Positions 25,585 to 33,643 of a DNA stretch of 51,298 nucleotides are shown one piece after another. Made by a program: the position numbers and the translations under genes. The notes beneath the pieces are model-generated. The model saw only the letters and a program-made list of their open reading frames with translations. It was not told where the DNA came from and ran no database searches. The stretch is from CAZGCA01 sp964524145 (GTDB lineage: Bacteria > Hydrogenedentota > CAZGCA01), in NCBI GenBank assembly GCA_964524145.1, contig CAZGCA010000043.1:1-51298 (forward strand), written 5' to 3'. Every line of letters begins with the position of its first letter. Positions within the stretch are counted from its first letter, which is position 1.

Positions 25585-26271
25585 ATGAAAGTACTGATTG
25601 CAGAAGACGACGACCATATACGCGACGGGCTTGCGGAAGTGCTTGAACGCGAAGGGTACCGGACGCTGTCCGCTCGCGACGGCAACGAGGCCATCGAAGT
25701 GTTCACGCGCGAAGAGCCCGATTTCATTTGCCTTGACATCATGATGCCGGGCATGGACGGCTACGAGGTGTGCCGTGAGATTCGGCGGCAGAACGCGGCG
25801 GTACCCATCATCTTCATCAGCGCCAAGTCGGAGGAGATCGACCGGGTCGTGGGGTTGGAGCTTGGCGCGGACGATTTCATCATGAAACCTTTCGGCGTGC
25901 GCGAGGTCGTCGCGCGGATTCGTGCCGTGACGCGCCGGTGCATGGCGGCACGGTCGGCGGACGAGAGACCGTCGTCATTCACGCTTCAGGATTTGGAGGT
26001 GTTTCCTGCGGAACTGCGCGCGCGCCGCGGCGACACGGTCATCGATCTCAGCCTGCGCGACGTGAAGATCCTCGAGTTGCTGCACCGCCGGAAAGGACAG
26101 GTTGTCGACCGCAACACGTTCTTCGACGAGTGTTGGGGACTTGACTACATGCCGAACAGCCGCACGCTTGACCAGCACATCTCGCAACTGCGCAAACGCA
26201 TCGAGCTTGACCCGAAGGACCCCGCCATCATCCGCACCGTTCACGGCGTCGGCTACCGGTACGACGGCTAG
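25585..26271 (+). CDS. OmpR/PhoB-family response regulator
   Basis: This 228-residue protein starts at the ATG at 25585, with GGAG about 10 nt upstream; the frame is open further upstream but shows no regulator homology. The receiver domain (1-115) has acidic residues at 7-10, phospho-acceptor Asp51 in CLDIMMPGMDG, Ser79 and Lys101 in IMKPFG. The C-terminal winged helix spans about 130-228, with LSLRDVKILELLHRRKGQVV and the end RTVHGVGYRYDG. It is most likely phosphorylated by the kinase at 23058. The stop codon shares CTAG with the stop of the convergent radical SAM gene. Confidence 0.93.
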   Translation: MKVLIAEDDDHIRDGLAEVLEREGYRTLSARDGNEAIEVFTREEPDFICLDIMMPGMDGYEVCREIRRQNAAVPIIFISAKSEEIDRVVGLELGADDFIMKPFGVREVVARIRAVTRRCMAARSADERPSSFTLQDLEVFPAELRARRGDTVIDLSLRDVKILELLHRRKGQVVDRNTFFDECWGLDYMPNSRTLDQHISQLRKRIELDPKDPAIIRTVHGVGYRYDG

Positions 26272-27737
26272 AGCATCTGGCGGAAGGCTTTGGGAAGACG
26301 GTAGTGCTTAGATAGAAACGGGTCGAGCAGACGAGGGTACTTTCGGAACAACGGCAACGAGCCCATAAGGCGTACCGCCTGCCTGGGAATCCTCGTTCGG
26401 GTCAAGTGGTAAAGGCGATGAAAGTACCGATAAAGTTCGGGATCCATTGAGCTCTTCTCGATGGTCTCCTGGTCCAGGGTAATGTCGTAACCTGGATAGT
26501 AAATCAGCTTGCCGGCACCGACGAGACACAGTTCCTTTGGGAGGTCGACGAGGAGGTCGAACGTTTCGCGGCAATCCTCCTCAGTCTCCCCTTTGACGTA
26601 CGTCAGCAGGTCGAACACGCAGTCCAGGCCGAGGTCGACGAGAATGTTCGCAGAGCGCAGCATTTGCTCGCGTGGAGTATTCCGATTGAAGACATCCTTC
26701 AAGATCCGTTGGCTCCCGCTCTGAATGCCCAGTTCAACGGCGTCCAGACCGGCATCATTCAGCTTGGCCAGGTTGTCCCTATCAGTGAGGCGAGGATCCA
26801 TGAAGCACCAGAATGGGAGCCCTATCTCGCGCTTGTACCGTGGCGCAAACTCATCAACCCATTTCTTGTTCGTCCCGAACACATCGTCGTAAAACGCGAC
26901 CCTCTTCAGGTCATACTTTCTGGTGGCGTCCACAAGTTCCTCAATGACGTTTGACACAGAGCGTTTGCGCACACGCGAGAATCCTTCGAACTTCCTGCGA
27001 AAGATGCTGTTGGGACAATATTTGCAGACGAACGGACAGCCCCGGCTTGTTGTGATAGCATAGACGTTATTCAAGAGGGGCGGAAAGACGTTCGATACCA
27101 ACTTGTTCTCATTAATGAAGTGATTGTGCTCCGGGTCGATTCTCGGAAACGGGAGTTCATCGAGATCGGCGACGAGTGGACGCGGGGGGTTCCGGAACAC
27201 GGTTCCGTTCTCGACTCCCCAGATGCTCTGAATCTCTGAGAAGTTCTGCGTGCCCTGTTCAAGTGCTTCCACGACGTCAAGCAGAGCGCGCTCCCCTTCG
27301 CCGATGCACAACAGGTCCGGATGATGAACGAACTCCTCGGGCTCGACGGTGGGCCCCATCCCACCCCAAATGACCGGAATGGAAAGCTTGTCCCTGATGA
27401 GCCGGGTGAGCTCGAGCACCTCAATGATGGCCGACGACGTCAAGCTGAACCCAACCAAATCGATACGATAGTCCTTCAACAAACCCAACAGAATGTCGGT
27501 CTCTTTCTTCGAAATGGGTTCGAACGTCTGCCAACAGTCCAAGCGTCCGCGCGGTCCAGCCGAGATACCTGCGAATCGGCTCATGGAGTAGGGCCCGATA
27601 TTGTCCATCGGCCGCATTCGGTACTGTTTCAGATAAATTGTGATCCAATCATGTCCGTGCGCCCGGAGCATGCCGGCCAAGTGTGCCGTGCCGAGATGAA
27701 GCGCTACAAACGTATTTATCAAAGCAACTCGCGCCAT
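26268..27737 (-). CDS. B12-binding-domain radical SAM protein
   Basis: This 489-residue protein has an N-terminal Rossmann-like B12-binding domain (VGFSLTSSAIIEVLELTRLI, PVIWGGMGPTVEPEEF). The radical SAM barrel follows with the cluster motif CPFVCKYC (CxxxCxxC) in TTSRGCPFVCKYCPNS. It also has VELGIQSGSQRILKDVFNRN and a helical C-terminal tail. I do not see the DxHxxG cobalamin motif, so cobalamin may bind base-off without that histidine, or not at all. Class B enzymes of this layout carry out methylation, thiomethylation, cyclisation or anaerobic lipid and pigment modifications. The substrate is not predictable. It has its own good promoter at 27817-27845. Confidence 0.85.
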   Translation of the reverse strand: MARVALINTFVALHLGTAHLAGMLRAHGHDWITIYLKQYRMRPMDNIGPYSMSRFAGISAGPRGRLDCWQTFEPISKKETDILLGLLKDYRIDLVGFSLTSSAIIEVLELTRLIRDKLSIPVIWGGMGPTVEPEEFVHHPDLLCIGEGERALLDVVEALEQGTQNFSEIQSIWGVENGTVFRNPPRPLVADLDELPFPRIDPEHNHFINENKLVSNVFPPLLNNVYAITTSRGCPFVCKYCPNSIFRRKFEGFSRVRKRSVSNVIEELVDATRKYDLKRVAFYDDVFGTNKKWVDEFAPRYKREIGLPFWCFMDPRLTDRDNLAKLNDAGLDAVELGIQSGSQRILKDVFNRNTPREQMLRSANILVDLGLDCVFDLLTYVKGETEEDCRETFDLLVDLPKELCLVGAGKLIYYPGYDITLDQETIEKSSMDPELYRYFHRLYHLTRTRIPRQAVRLMGSLPLFRKYPRLLDPFLSKHYRLPKAFRQML

Positions 27738-27816
27738 CAGTTCCCTTTCCTAGCCCGCATTTCACACCACAGCTCTGCTGCAACACCGGAGCCCGCCGAA
27801 CGCACGTGTTGTTGAA

Positions 27817-27845
27817 ATGCTAGCAGACGTGCACAGCAGTGTCAA
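27817..27845 (-). promoter_or_regulatory. strong sigma70-type promoter of the radical SAM gene
   Basis: On the minus strand, TTGACA (27845-27840), a 17-nt spacer and TAGCAT (27822-27817) lie 80 nt upstream of the start codon. Confidence 0.65.
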
Positions 27846-27922
27846 TACAAGAACGGTTTCCTGGGAATCCACGTTATTGGACCAGCCGCATCGTGGCGGT
27901 CCGGCCGGCCTGCTGACAGGCT

Positions 27923-28981
27923 TCAGGCCGACGTCCAGGCGGCACGAGCTTCTGCGACCTGCTCGATAGCTGCAAGGTGCCGGTCGCGGCACGCCTCGAG
28001 CGTAGGCTTCCACGACGTTTGCAGAAACCCTTTCAACCGCGGGCGGGGTATTCGTTTCTTACAGTAGGCGACCGTTCTCTCGAAGTTGACCGGGTTGGAC
28101 CAGTTGCTGCCGGTCGGGACCTGGTCGTACCCGTGCTCCTCGAGCTCGAGATACGCTTTGACGTGATCCATGCCGTCTTTGAACCTGGTGCCGTAATACC
28201 AGTTGCTCTGCAGAACGGATTTCGGCATGTTCTTGAAGAAGAGGTCCGGGTGGCGCCACTCGTAGTCGGACCATATCCACGGGCGCGCGCCGCCTTTCTC
28301 GCATTGCCGGACCAAGACCGCGAAATCCTCCCACCACAGCTCGTGCTGGCGCATGATCGCAATCGCATAGTCTCGCTGGTGGGCCGCGGTTTCCTCGTCC
28401 ATACCGAGATGGAAGAACCGCGGTCCGTCGAACAGTTTGATCACTTCCGCGATGATATCTTCGCAGACGTTGTAGTACGTCTTGGTGGACAGACAGCGGG
28501 CATATTCTCCCAGCCACGCGTCGTGTCCCGCAGAGAAGTTGAGTTTGGGGATAGGCTCGATACCCTTGTCGCGGATACGGGCGAGCTCGTCTCGAAGCCG
28601 GTCGCCCGTCCACGAGTCGCGCACCGCGAGTTCCGGATGGGTTTCGTAGCGCACGCCCTCGCCGAGGTCGATAACAACCATGTTGACGCCTGCGCCGGCC
28701 ATCGTGTCGATAAGGTCGTTCCAGAGGTCGGTCTCGCAACGCAGATACGGTTTGGCGCTCCAGTACTCCCTCTTTGACCCCGGCACCTCACGGTCGCACC
28801 ACATGTTGTACCCGAGATGCAGCAGGTACGCCCAGATCAATCCGTCCCGTTCGCGCTCCGCTCCCATTGTGCTTTCCCCTTCTTCAGCATCCGCCAACAG
28901 GCGGCCCGTTGCGCCAGCCAAGACGCCCGTAGTAACACTCGCAGTCCCAAGAAACTCTCGTCTTGATATTTCTCCGATCAT
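27923..28981 (-). CDS. Tat-exported GH20-like TIM-barrel protein
   Basis: This 352-residue protein starts at the ATG at 28981 with GAGGG upstream. The N-terminus ISRREFLGTASVTTGVLAG is a twin-arginine signal. The mature part is barrel-like: NMVVIDLGEGVRYE, GIEPIPKLNFSAGHDAWLGE, then RFFHLGMDEETAAHQ at about 185-199. The last matches the HxGxDE catalytic pair of GH20 hexosaminidases. A later GARPWIWSDYEW also fits GH20-like barrels. GH20 enzymes are usually longer and have an extra N-terminal domain, so this may be a single-domain relative. It forms a short operon with the GNAT gene 12 nt upstream. Confidence 0.68.
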   Translation of the reverse strand: MIGEISRREFLGTASVTTGVLAGATGRLLADAEEGESTMGAERERDGLIWAYLLHLGYNMWCDREVPGSKREYWSAKPYLRCETDLWNDLIDTMAGAGVNMVVIDLGEGVRYETHPELAVRDSWTGDRLRDELARIRDKGIEPIPKLNFSAGHDAWLGEYARCLSTKTYYNVCEDIIAEVIKLFDGPRFFHLGMDEETAAHQRDYAIAIMRQHELWWEDFAVLVRQCEKGGARPWIWSDYEWRHPDLFFKNMPKSVLQSNWYYGTRFKDGMDHVKAYLELEEHGYDQVPTGSNWSNPVNFERTVAYCKKRIPRPRLKGFLQTSWKPTLEACRDRHLAAIEQVAEARAAWTSA

Positions 28982-28993
28982 CGCATCCCTCGT

Positions 28994-29569
28994 TCAGCTT
29001 GTACCGGAATCTTTTGACTCAACGTCAGTCGGGAGATCTACATCGCTCAGGTTGAACTCGATATGCCTGGTATCGTATCCGGCGGCGGATTCCTGGTGCT
29101 CGAAGCCGCTGTTTCTCAGCATGCCGAGCGCTTTGCGGTTGTGGCTCATTATGAGTCCGTGGAAGTTGTCGATGCCGCGGTCCTTGGCCACCCGGGCCAG
29201 GTGTTGCAGCAATCGTGTTCCTATCGTTCTCTTCTGCCACGCGTCGGCAACGATGACGGAGATCTCCGCGCCGCCTTCCTCCGGAGTGACGACGTACCGG
29301 GCGACACCGAGCAGGCTTTCGTCGCCGTCCTCGATGACATATGCGACAACGGCCATCTGGTTCTCGTAATCGATATCGCAGAACTCTTTCAGCTTGTCGA
29401 TGGGCATGGCCCGCATCGCGGAGAAGAACCGAAAGTAGATTGACTCGGGCGAGAACTTCTCGAACATCTTCGCCATGTGGCCGATATCGTCGGCCTTTAT
29501 CGGGCGCATATATATCCGGGTGCCGTCATCCAGACTGCACTGCGTTTCGTACTGCGCAGGATACTCCAT
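28994..29569 (-). CDS. GNAT acetyltransferase, Pat-type C-domain-like
   Basis: This 191-residue protein is assigned the ATG at 29569; a GTG at 29596 would add nine residues. The GNAT fold is clear: RPIKADDIGHMAKMFEKFSP, then IYFRFFSAM, DYENQMAVVAYV, and the acetyl-CoA-binding region VADAWQKRTIGTRLLQHLAR. The C-terminal NRKALGMLRNSGFEHQ completes it. It resembles the GNAT domain of bacterial protein acetyltransferases, which modify lysines of acyl-CoA synthetases. No cyclic-nucleotide or acyl-CoA-synthetase domain is fused here. The target is unknown. It is co-oriented with the GH20-like gene. Confidence 0.8.
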   Translation of the reverse strand: MEYPAQYETQCSLDDGTRIYMRPIKADDIGHMAKMFEKFSPESIYFRFFSAMRAMPIDKLKEFCDIDYENQMAVVAYVIEDGDESLLGVARYVVTPEEGGAEISVIVADAWQKRTIGTRLLQHLARVAKDRGIDNFHGLIMSHNRKALGMLRNSGFEHQESAAGYDTRHIEFNLSDVDLPTDVESKDSGTS

Positions 29570-29683
29570 GGTCACCAAGCCCCATTGTACGTTCACCCAC
29601 TCACGGGTCTGATTGCGCGCTCATTATAGAGCAGTGCTTCTTTCTTATACAAGGGAGTGTCGCCCGCACCGGACAACAGCATC

Positions 29684-31618
29684 TCAAAGGTTCTCGATTC
29701 TCACCGGTTCCATTGGCTCGGCCAACTCGAACCCGAAGATCTTCGAGTAGAAGTACAATTCTGCATCGAGCGCACGCTTGATGTTTTCGGCGCGGCGGAA
29801 CCCGTGCTGCTCGCCTTCGAACGGCACGTAAGCGACCGGGACCCCTTTTGCACCCAGCGCCTCGAACATGATCTCGGCCTGGTTTGGCGGGACGACTTTG
29901 TCCTCAAGCCCCTGAAAGAAGATCACCGGACACGCGAGCCGTTCGACGAAATGAATAGGCGACCGCTTCTCGTAGAGGTCGCGGCGGTCGGGATACGGGC
30001 CGATCAGCCCGTCGAGGTAGCGCGATTCGAACTTGTGCGTCTCCTTTGTCAGCGCTTCCAGGTCGCTTACCCCGAAATAGCTTGCGCCGGCCTTGAAGAT
30101 GTCGCGGAACGTGAGCGCACAGAGCGTCGTGTACCCGCCGGCGCTCCCGCCTCTTATTGCGAGCCGGTTGCCGTCGACCTCGCCACGTTCGGCAAGGTAC
30201 CGTGCGCCGTTCGCGCAGTCGTCGACATCAACAACACCCCACTGGCCGTTCAGTCGCTGACGGTAGGCCCGGCCGTAACCGGTGCTGCCACCGTAGTTGA
30301 CGTCGAGCACCGCGATACCGCGGCTGGTCCAATACTGGACCGTCGGGGTGAGCGCGGTCGATGTAGCCGACGTCGGGCCGCCGTGGCTCAGAACCAGAAG
30401 CGGCGGCAGCTCGCCGGATGGAACCACGCAGTCCTTGTTCCCAGGTGCATAGAAACAAGCGTGTGCCGTGAGGCCGTGCTCGGTCGGGAACTCGATTGCA
30501 CTCGGAGTCGACAGATACCCGGGATCGATCGTGACCTCACTCGACCGGCGCAGCACCTCGATCTCCCGCGTGGCGAGGTCGAGTTGGACAACGGACTCGG
30601 GCTCTGTCGGTGAGCCTCCGAGGAAGACAGCGCGTCCATGGGCAACTCGGAGAGAGCCGATCGAGGTATACGCGATTTCGATTCTGTCAAGCGTGCCGGT
30701 CGCCGTATCGAGACTCGCAAGTCGCCACGTTCCGTGTTCCGTGTGCGTGCAGATGATACGGTCCGCGGATTCGAACGCGTAGGTCGACATTCCGAAAACC
30801 CACTGCGGCATTCCGAACTCTGCCTCCATCTCGCACAAAGGTTCGATCCGGCTGTCGCGCCGGCGGTACAGGTTCCACCACCCTGTCCGGTCGGAGACAA
30901 AGTGCAGGATGCCGTCGGGCGACCATTCGGGTTGGAAGATGGATTCATCAATGCCCCCTGCCACTCGCTCGGCGCCCGTCAGCGAGCCGTCCGCCTTCAT
31001 CTCTGCGACCCACAGCTCGGTACCGTCCCACGGCATGTTGGGATGGTTCCAGGTGAGCCACGCCAGGCGCGACCCGTCGGGACTGAGACGGGGCGACGAG
31101 TAGAAATCGTTCCCGGAGACGAGCACCTGGCCGCCGTCGTCGCCCTCGAGATCGAGAGAGACCAGCGTATTGACCGCCTCACGGTCGGGAACGGTGTGGT
31201 CCTCGCGCACGCAGATCATTCGTCCCCGTCCGCGGTCGATGACACCATCGGCGTACCGCAGGTCCGTCTCGGGAGTTATCGGTCGTGGTTCGGAACCGGC
31301 GTCTTGACGGTAGAGCCGTTGATCGGCGAAGTTCGAGAAGTAAACCGTTCCTTCCGCAACGAGGAACGCGCCGCCGCCGTACTCATGTACTCGTGTTCGG
31401 ACGTTGAATGGGGACGGCGTGATGTCGAACGTGCGGGCGTCCGGTGCGCGTCGCACGATGACGTTGCGACCGCCCTCGTTTGGGCGCGACTCGACCCAGT
31501 AGACGTCTTCGCCGTCGAGCGCAACCTGCCCGAGCCTGATGGTCTCAGCGACGATCAGGTCCGAAGTGATCGGCGACTTCCAGGAACCGTATGGCACCAC
31601 TTTTGGCCCGGCCATCAT
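29684..31618 (-). CDS. S9 family (prolyl oligopeptidase-like) serine peptidase
   Basis: This 644-residue protein starts at the ATG at 31618 with AAGGAG 4 nt upstream; the longer open frame reaches into the promoter. The N-terminal two thirds form a WD/beta-propeller (repeats such as PRLSPDGSRLAWLTWNHPNM and PEWSPDGILHFVSDRTGWW). The alpha/beta-hydrolase domain holds the nucleophile Ser492 in GGSAGGYTTL, Asp573 in EDKVVPP and His605 in EGEQHGFR. Members of the S9C group cleave short peptides or acylaminoacyl-peptides. No signal peptide is visible, so it is probably cytoplasmic. The gene is divergent from the enolase-superfamily gene and shares a symmetrical promoter region with it. Confidence 0.9.
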   Translation of the reverse strand: MMAGPKVVPYGSWKSPITSDLIVAETIRLGQVALDGEDVYWVESRPNEGGRNVIVRRAPDARTFDITPSPFNVRTRVHEYGGGAFLVAEGTVYFSNFADQRLYRQDAGSEPRPITPETDLRYADGVIDRGRGRMICVREDHTVPDREAVNTLVSLDLEGDDGGQVLVSGNDFYSSPRLSPDGSRLAWLTWNHPNMPWDGTELWVAEMKADGSLTGAERVAGGIDESIFQPEWSPDGILHFVSDRTGWWNLYRRRDSRIEPLCEMEAEFGMPQWVFGMSTYAFESADRIICTHTEHGTWRLASLDTATGTLDRIEIAYTSIGSLRVAHGRAVFLGGSPTEPESVVQLDLATREIEVLRRSSEVTIDPGYLSTPSAIEFPTEHGLTAHACFYAPGNKDCVVPSGELPPLLVLSHGGPTSATSTALTPTVQYWTSRGIAVLDVNYGGSTGYGRAYRQRLNGQWGVVDVDDCANGARYLAERGEVDGNRLAIRGGSAGGYTTLCALTFRDIFKAGASYFGVSDLEALTKETHKFESRYLDGLIGPYPDRRDLYEKRSPIHFVERLACPVIFFQGLEDKVVPPNQAEIMFEALGAKGVPVAYVPFEGEQHGFRRAENIKRALDAELYFYSKIFGFELAEPMEPVRIENL

Positions 31619-31707
31619 GTTTCTCCTTCCCGGCTGCGATCGGCCATTCTTGACGCGCAGTGCGGAACACCGGCCATTGCCGGGTGTCGATGCGCTCACC
31701 ACGTCTC

Positions 31708-31736
31708 AGGTTATCAAGCGCCTCGATAGTTGTCAA
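31708..31736 (-). promoter_or_regulatory. promoter of the S9 peptidase gene
   Basis: On the minus strand, TTGACA (31736-31731), a 17-nt spacer and TAACCT (31713-31708). The -35 lies inside one arm of a perfect 9-bp inverted repeat. Confidence 0.5.
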
Positions 31737-31777
31737 CATGCAACGCGTCTTTCTATTCGACATGCTCGATGTTGACA
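31731..31777. promoter_or_regulatory. inverted repeat spanning the two divergent -35 boxes
   Basis: TGTCAACAT (31731-31739) and ATGTTGACA (31769-31777) are exact reverse complements separated by 29 nt, and each contains a -35 hexamer. A second repeat, GTTGAC-N5-GTCAAC (31771-31787), overlaps the right arm. This is a candidate operator region for coordinated control of the divergent genes. Confidence 0.5.
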
Positions 31778-31800
31778 GCACGTCAACCCGCCGATATAAT
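31772..31800 (+). promoter_or_regulatory. consensus sigma70 promoter of the enolase-superfamily gene
   Basis: TTGACA (31772-31777), exactly 17 nt, then TATAAT (31795-31800): a perfect match to the consensus, 40 nt before the ATG at 31840. Confidence 0.8.
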
Positions 31801-31839
31801 CGCGATGCCCCGGGAACGTTCTACTAAGGAGCAGGTTCA

Positions 31840-32982
31840 ATGAAGATCGAATCCATCGAGACGTACTTTTTCGAGCATCCGCTGCAGAACGAGTTCTATC
31901 CCGCCTGGATTACCGGCCACGCCCAGACGGCAAACCGGTGCGTTCTGATGAAGCTGGTGTCCGACGAGGGAATCGAAGGGCTGGGTGCCGCGTCGGTGTT
32001 CAGCGAAGACCAGGCGCGACTCGTGAAGAACATCGTCGAGGAGACCATCGGGATGTTCCTGATAGGCGCGGACCCTGCGGAAACCGAACTGCTCGCCAGG
32101 GTTGTAACCATGTACGGGCTCATGCTCGGCGGGCGTCCCTGGCTTGTCGAGACGTGCCTCTGGGACATGCTGGGCAAATCGGATGGAAAACCTCTCTACA
32201 AGTACTGGGGCGGAACGTCTGACCACATGGAGGTGTACGCGAGCACAGGCGAGACCACGACAGCCGAGCACAGCCCGCAGATGGCGCTCGCCGCCCGCGA
32301 TGCCGGGTTTACGGCAATCAAGCTGCGTGCGCACAACATGGACTATCGGGACGATATCCGTGCAGTCGAGGCCGTGCGCGATGCGGTGGGCGATTCGATG
32401 AAGCTGCTCGTCGACGCAAACCAGGGATGGTCGTTATCGCCAATCGGTGTTCGATGGGATTTCGATACCGCGCTCGAGTTTGCTCGTGCGGCATCTGATC
32501 TGGACGTGTACTGGCTGGAGGAACCGCTCGACCGGTACGACTTCGACGGGTTGCGTAAGCTCCGGGATAACGTGGACGTTCGCATCGCCGGCGGGGAGCT
32601 CAACCAGGGATTGCACGAGTTCAAGATACTGTTCGAGAAGGACTGTCTGGACGTGTACCAGCCGGACGCCACGCTTGCAGGCGGCGTGATCATGTCGCGC
32701 GAGGTTGCCGCCATCACCAGGGAAAAGGGGAAGATCTTCTCACCTCATACGTGGACGAACGGGATCGGGTTCGCCATCAATATGCACATAGCTGCGAGCG
32801 TCGACAACTGCCCGATTCTCGAGTATCCCTGGGAACCTGACAGCTGGAGCCCGCAGGCGCGGGACGCAATGCTGACTCAACCGTTCCTGGCCGAGAGCGG
32901 TCGTATCACGCTGCCGTCTGGACCGGGACTCGGAGTCGAGCTCGACCCGGAAGCAATGAACAAGTTCGCCAAACGACTCTGA
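31840..32982 (+). CDS. enolase-superfamily sugar-acid dehydratase/racemase (MR/MLE)
   Basis: This 380-residue protein starts at the ATG at 31840. The capping domain (1-125) is followed by the barrel. Lys161 lies in AIKLRAHN, and the metal ligands are Asp192 (VDANQGW), the Glu of LEEP (227-229) and Glu253 (GGE). His303 in SPHTWTNG is a likely second acid/base. Members with a KxR strand and a C-terminal His include galactonate, rhamnonate and other sugar-acid dehydratases. The substrate cannot be set from sequence. A consensus promoter shared in layout with the S9 peptidase drives it, and a sugar-symporter region follows. Confidence 0.86.
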   Translation: MKIESIETYFFEHPLQNEFYPAWITGHAQTANRCVLMKLVSDEGIEGLGAASVFSEDQARLVKNIVEETIGMFLIGADPAETELLARVVTMYGLMLGGRPWLVETCLWDMLGKSDGKPLYKYWGGTSDHMEVYASTGETTTAEHSPQMALAARDAGFTAIKLRAHNMDYRDDIRAVEAVRDAVGDSMKLLVDANQGWSLSPIGVRWDFDTALEFARAASDLDVYWLEEPLDRYDFDGLRKLRDNVDVRIAGGELNQGLHEFKILFEKDCLDVYQPDATLAGGVIMSREVAAITREKGKIFSPHTWTNGIGFAINMHIAASVDNCPILEYPWEPDSWSPQARDAMLTQPFLAESGRITLPSGPGLGVELDPEAMNKFAKRL

Positions 32983-33094
32983 CCCCGGATGCGCGTGATA
33001 GTGCTTGGCCCATCAATCTCTCTACCGGAACCGAGTAGGTGTGCTCCCTGGTCACAAACGGCCTTTCGGACAGGCCATGGTGGCACAATCGGTG

Positions 33095-33123
33095 TTGACT
33101 CCCTCGGAACAGCGTACTATAAT
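33095..33123 (+). promoter_or_regulatory. sigma70 promoter upstream of HAF remnant and symporter
   Basis: TTGACT (33095-33100), a 17-nt spacer and TATAAT (33118-33123) form a near-perfect promoter. The predicted transcript starts near 33130, at the foot of a 9-bp hairpin. It probably also reaches the symporter gene at 33617. Confidence 0.65.
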
Positions 33124-33132
33124 CACTGAAGT

Positions 33133-33155
33133 CAGCCTGCGGCGGTCGCAGGCTG
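33133..33155 (+). repeat. 9-bp stem-loop at the predicted transcript 5' end
   Basis: CAGCCTGCG (33133-33141) pairs with CGCAGGCTG (33147-33155) around a 5-nt loop. It lies within 10 nt of the predicted transcription start. Confidence 0.55.
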
Positions 33156-33244
33156 ATCCATATGGGAAATCTCGCTGTAATGACTGGCATGGTTTACGGC
33201 CTCCTCAGGCAGGTCCAAGTGGGAGGTCTCGGCTGAAACCTCAA
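33149..33244 (+). repeat. two degenerate copies of a ~30-bp repeat
   Basis: The segments 33149-33177 and 33206-33235 align over about 30 bp (CAGGC-G-TCCA--TGGGA--TCTCG-CTG shared). The second copy, with its flank to 33244, recurs at 44197-44217 with one mismatch (core AGGTCTCGGCTGAAA). This suggests a small dispersed repeat family in the genome. Confidence 0.5.
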
Positions 33245-33254
33245 CAGGGAAGGG

Positions 33255-33643
33255 ATGCTACGGATAGGCGATACCTGTTTGTCTTGATCCTGGTTGTCCT
33301 TCCATTCGTTTCACTTCTTGGATATGGGGAAGACGCCCATTATGCCTTTAGTGACACAGGAGGGTATGGGCACATGCAGGCTTCATATCCGACGGCAATG
33401 AATGACCCTGGGCAGGTAGTTGGAGAGATTCACTGGAACACGCAATTCTACGCTTTTCTTTGGACGCCTGGCGGAACAGAGATGGCCTTCCCGAGAATCC
33501 ACAGTTGAAGTTGCTTGAGGATGCGTACGGAGCACTACGGCCAGTGAAGGCGTACGATATAAACAACGCTGGGCAAATTGCGGCGACACAAACAGAAAGG
33601 CCAAAAGGGGCTCGATATGCACATAATTGACTGGCTCGTTATC
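33255..33643 (+). pseudogene. decayed HAF-repeat (extracellular repeat) protein gene
   Basis: An ATG at 33255 with AGGGA upstream opens a frame that stops after ten codons. Another frame then reads RRYLFVLILVVLPFVSLLGY (a signal-like segment) and DAHYAFSDTGGYGHMQASYP, followed by TAMNDPGQVVGEIHW and FYAFLWTPGGTEM. A third frame continues with NPQLKLLEDAYGALRP, VKAYDINNAGQIAATQ and a stop in the symporter N-terminus. The A-D/N-NPGQVVG and AFLW motifs are typical of HAF repeats in secreted proteins. At least two frameshifts and a missing C-terminus indicate a dying gene or remnant. Its end overlaps the start of the symporter gene. Confidence 0.6.
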
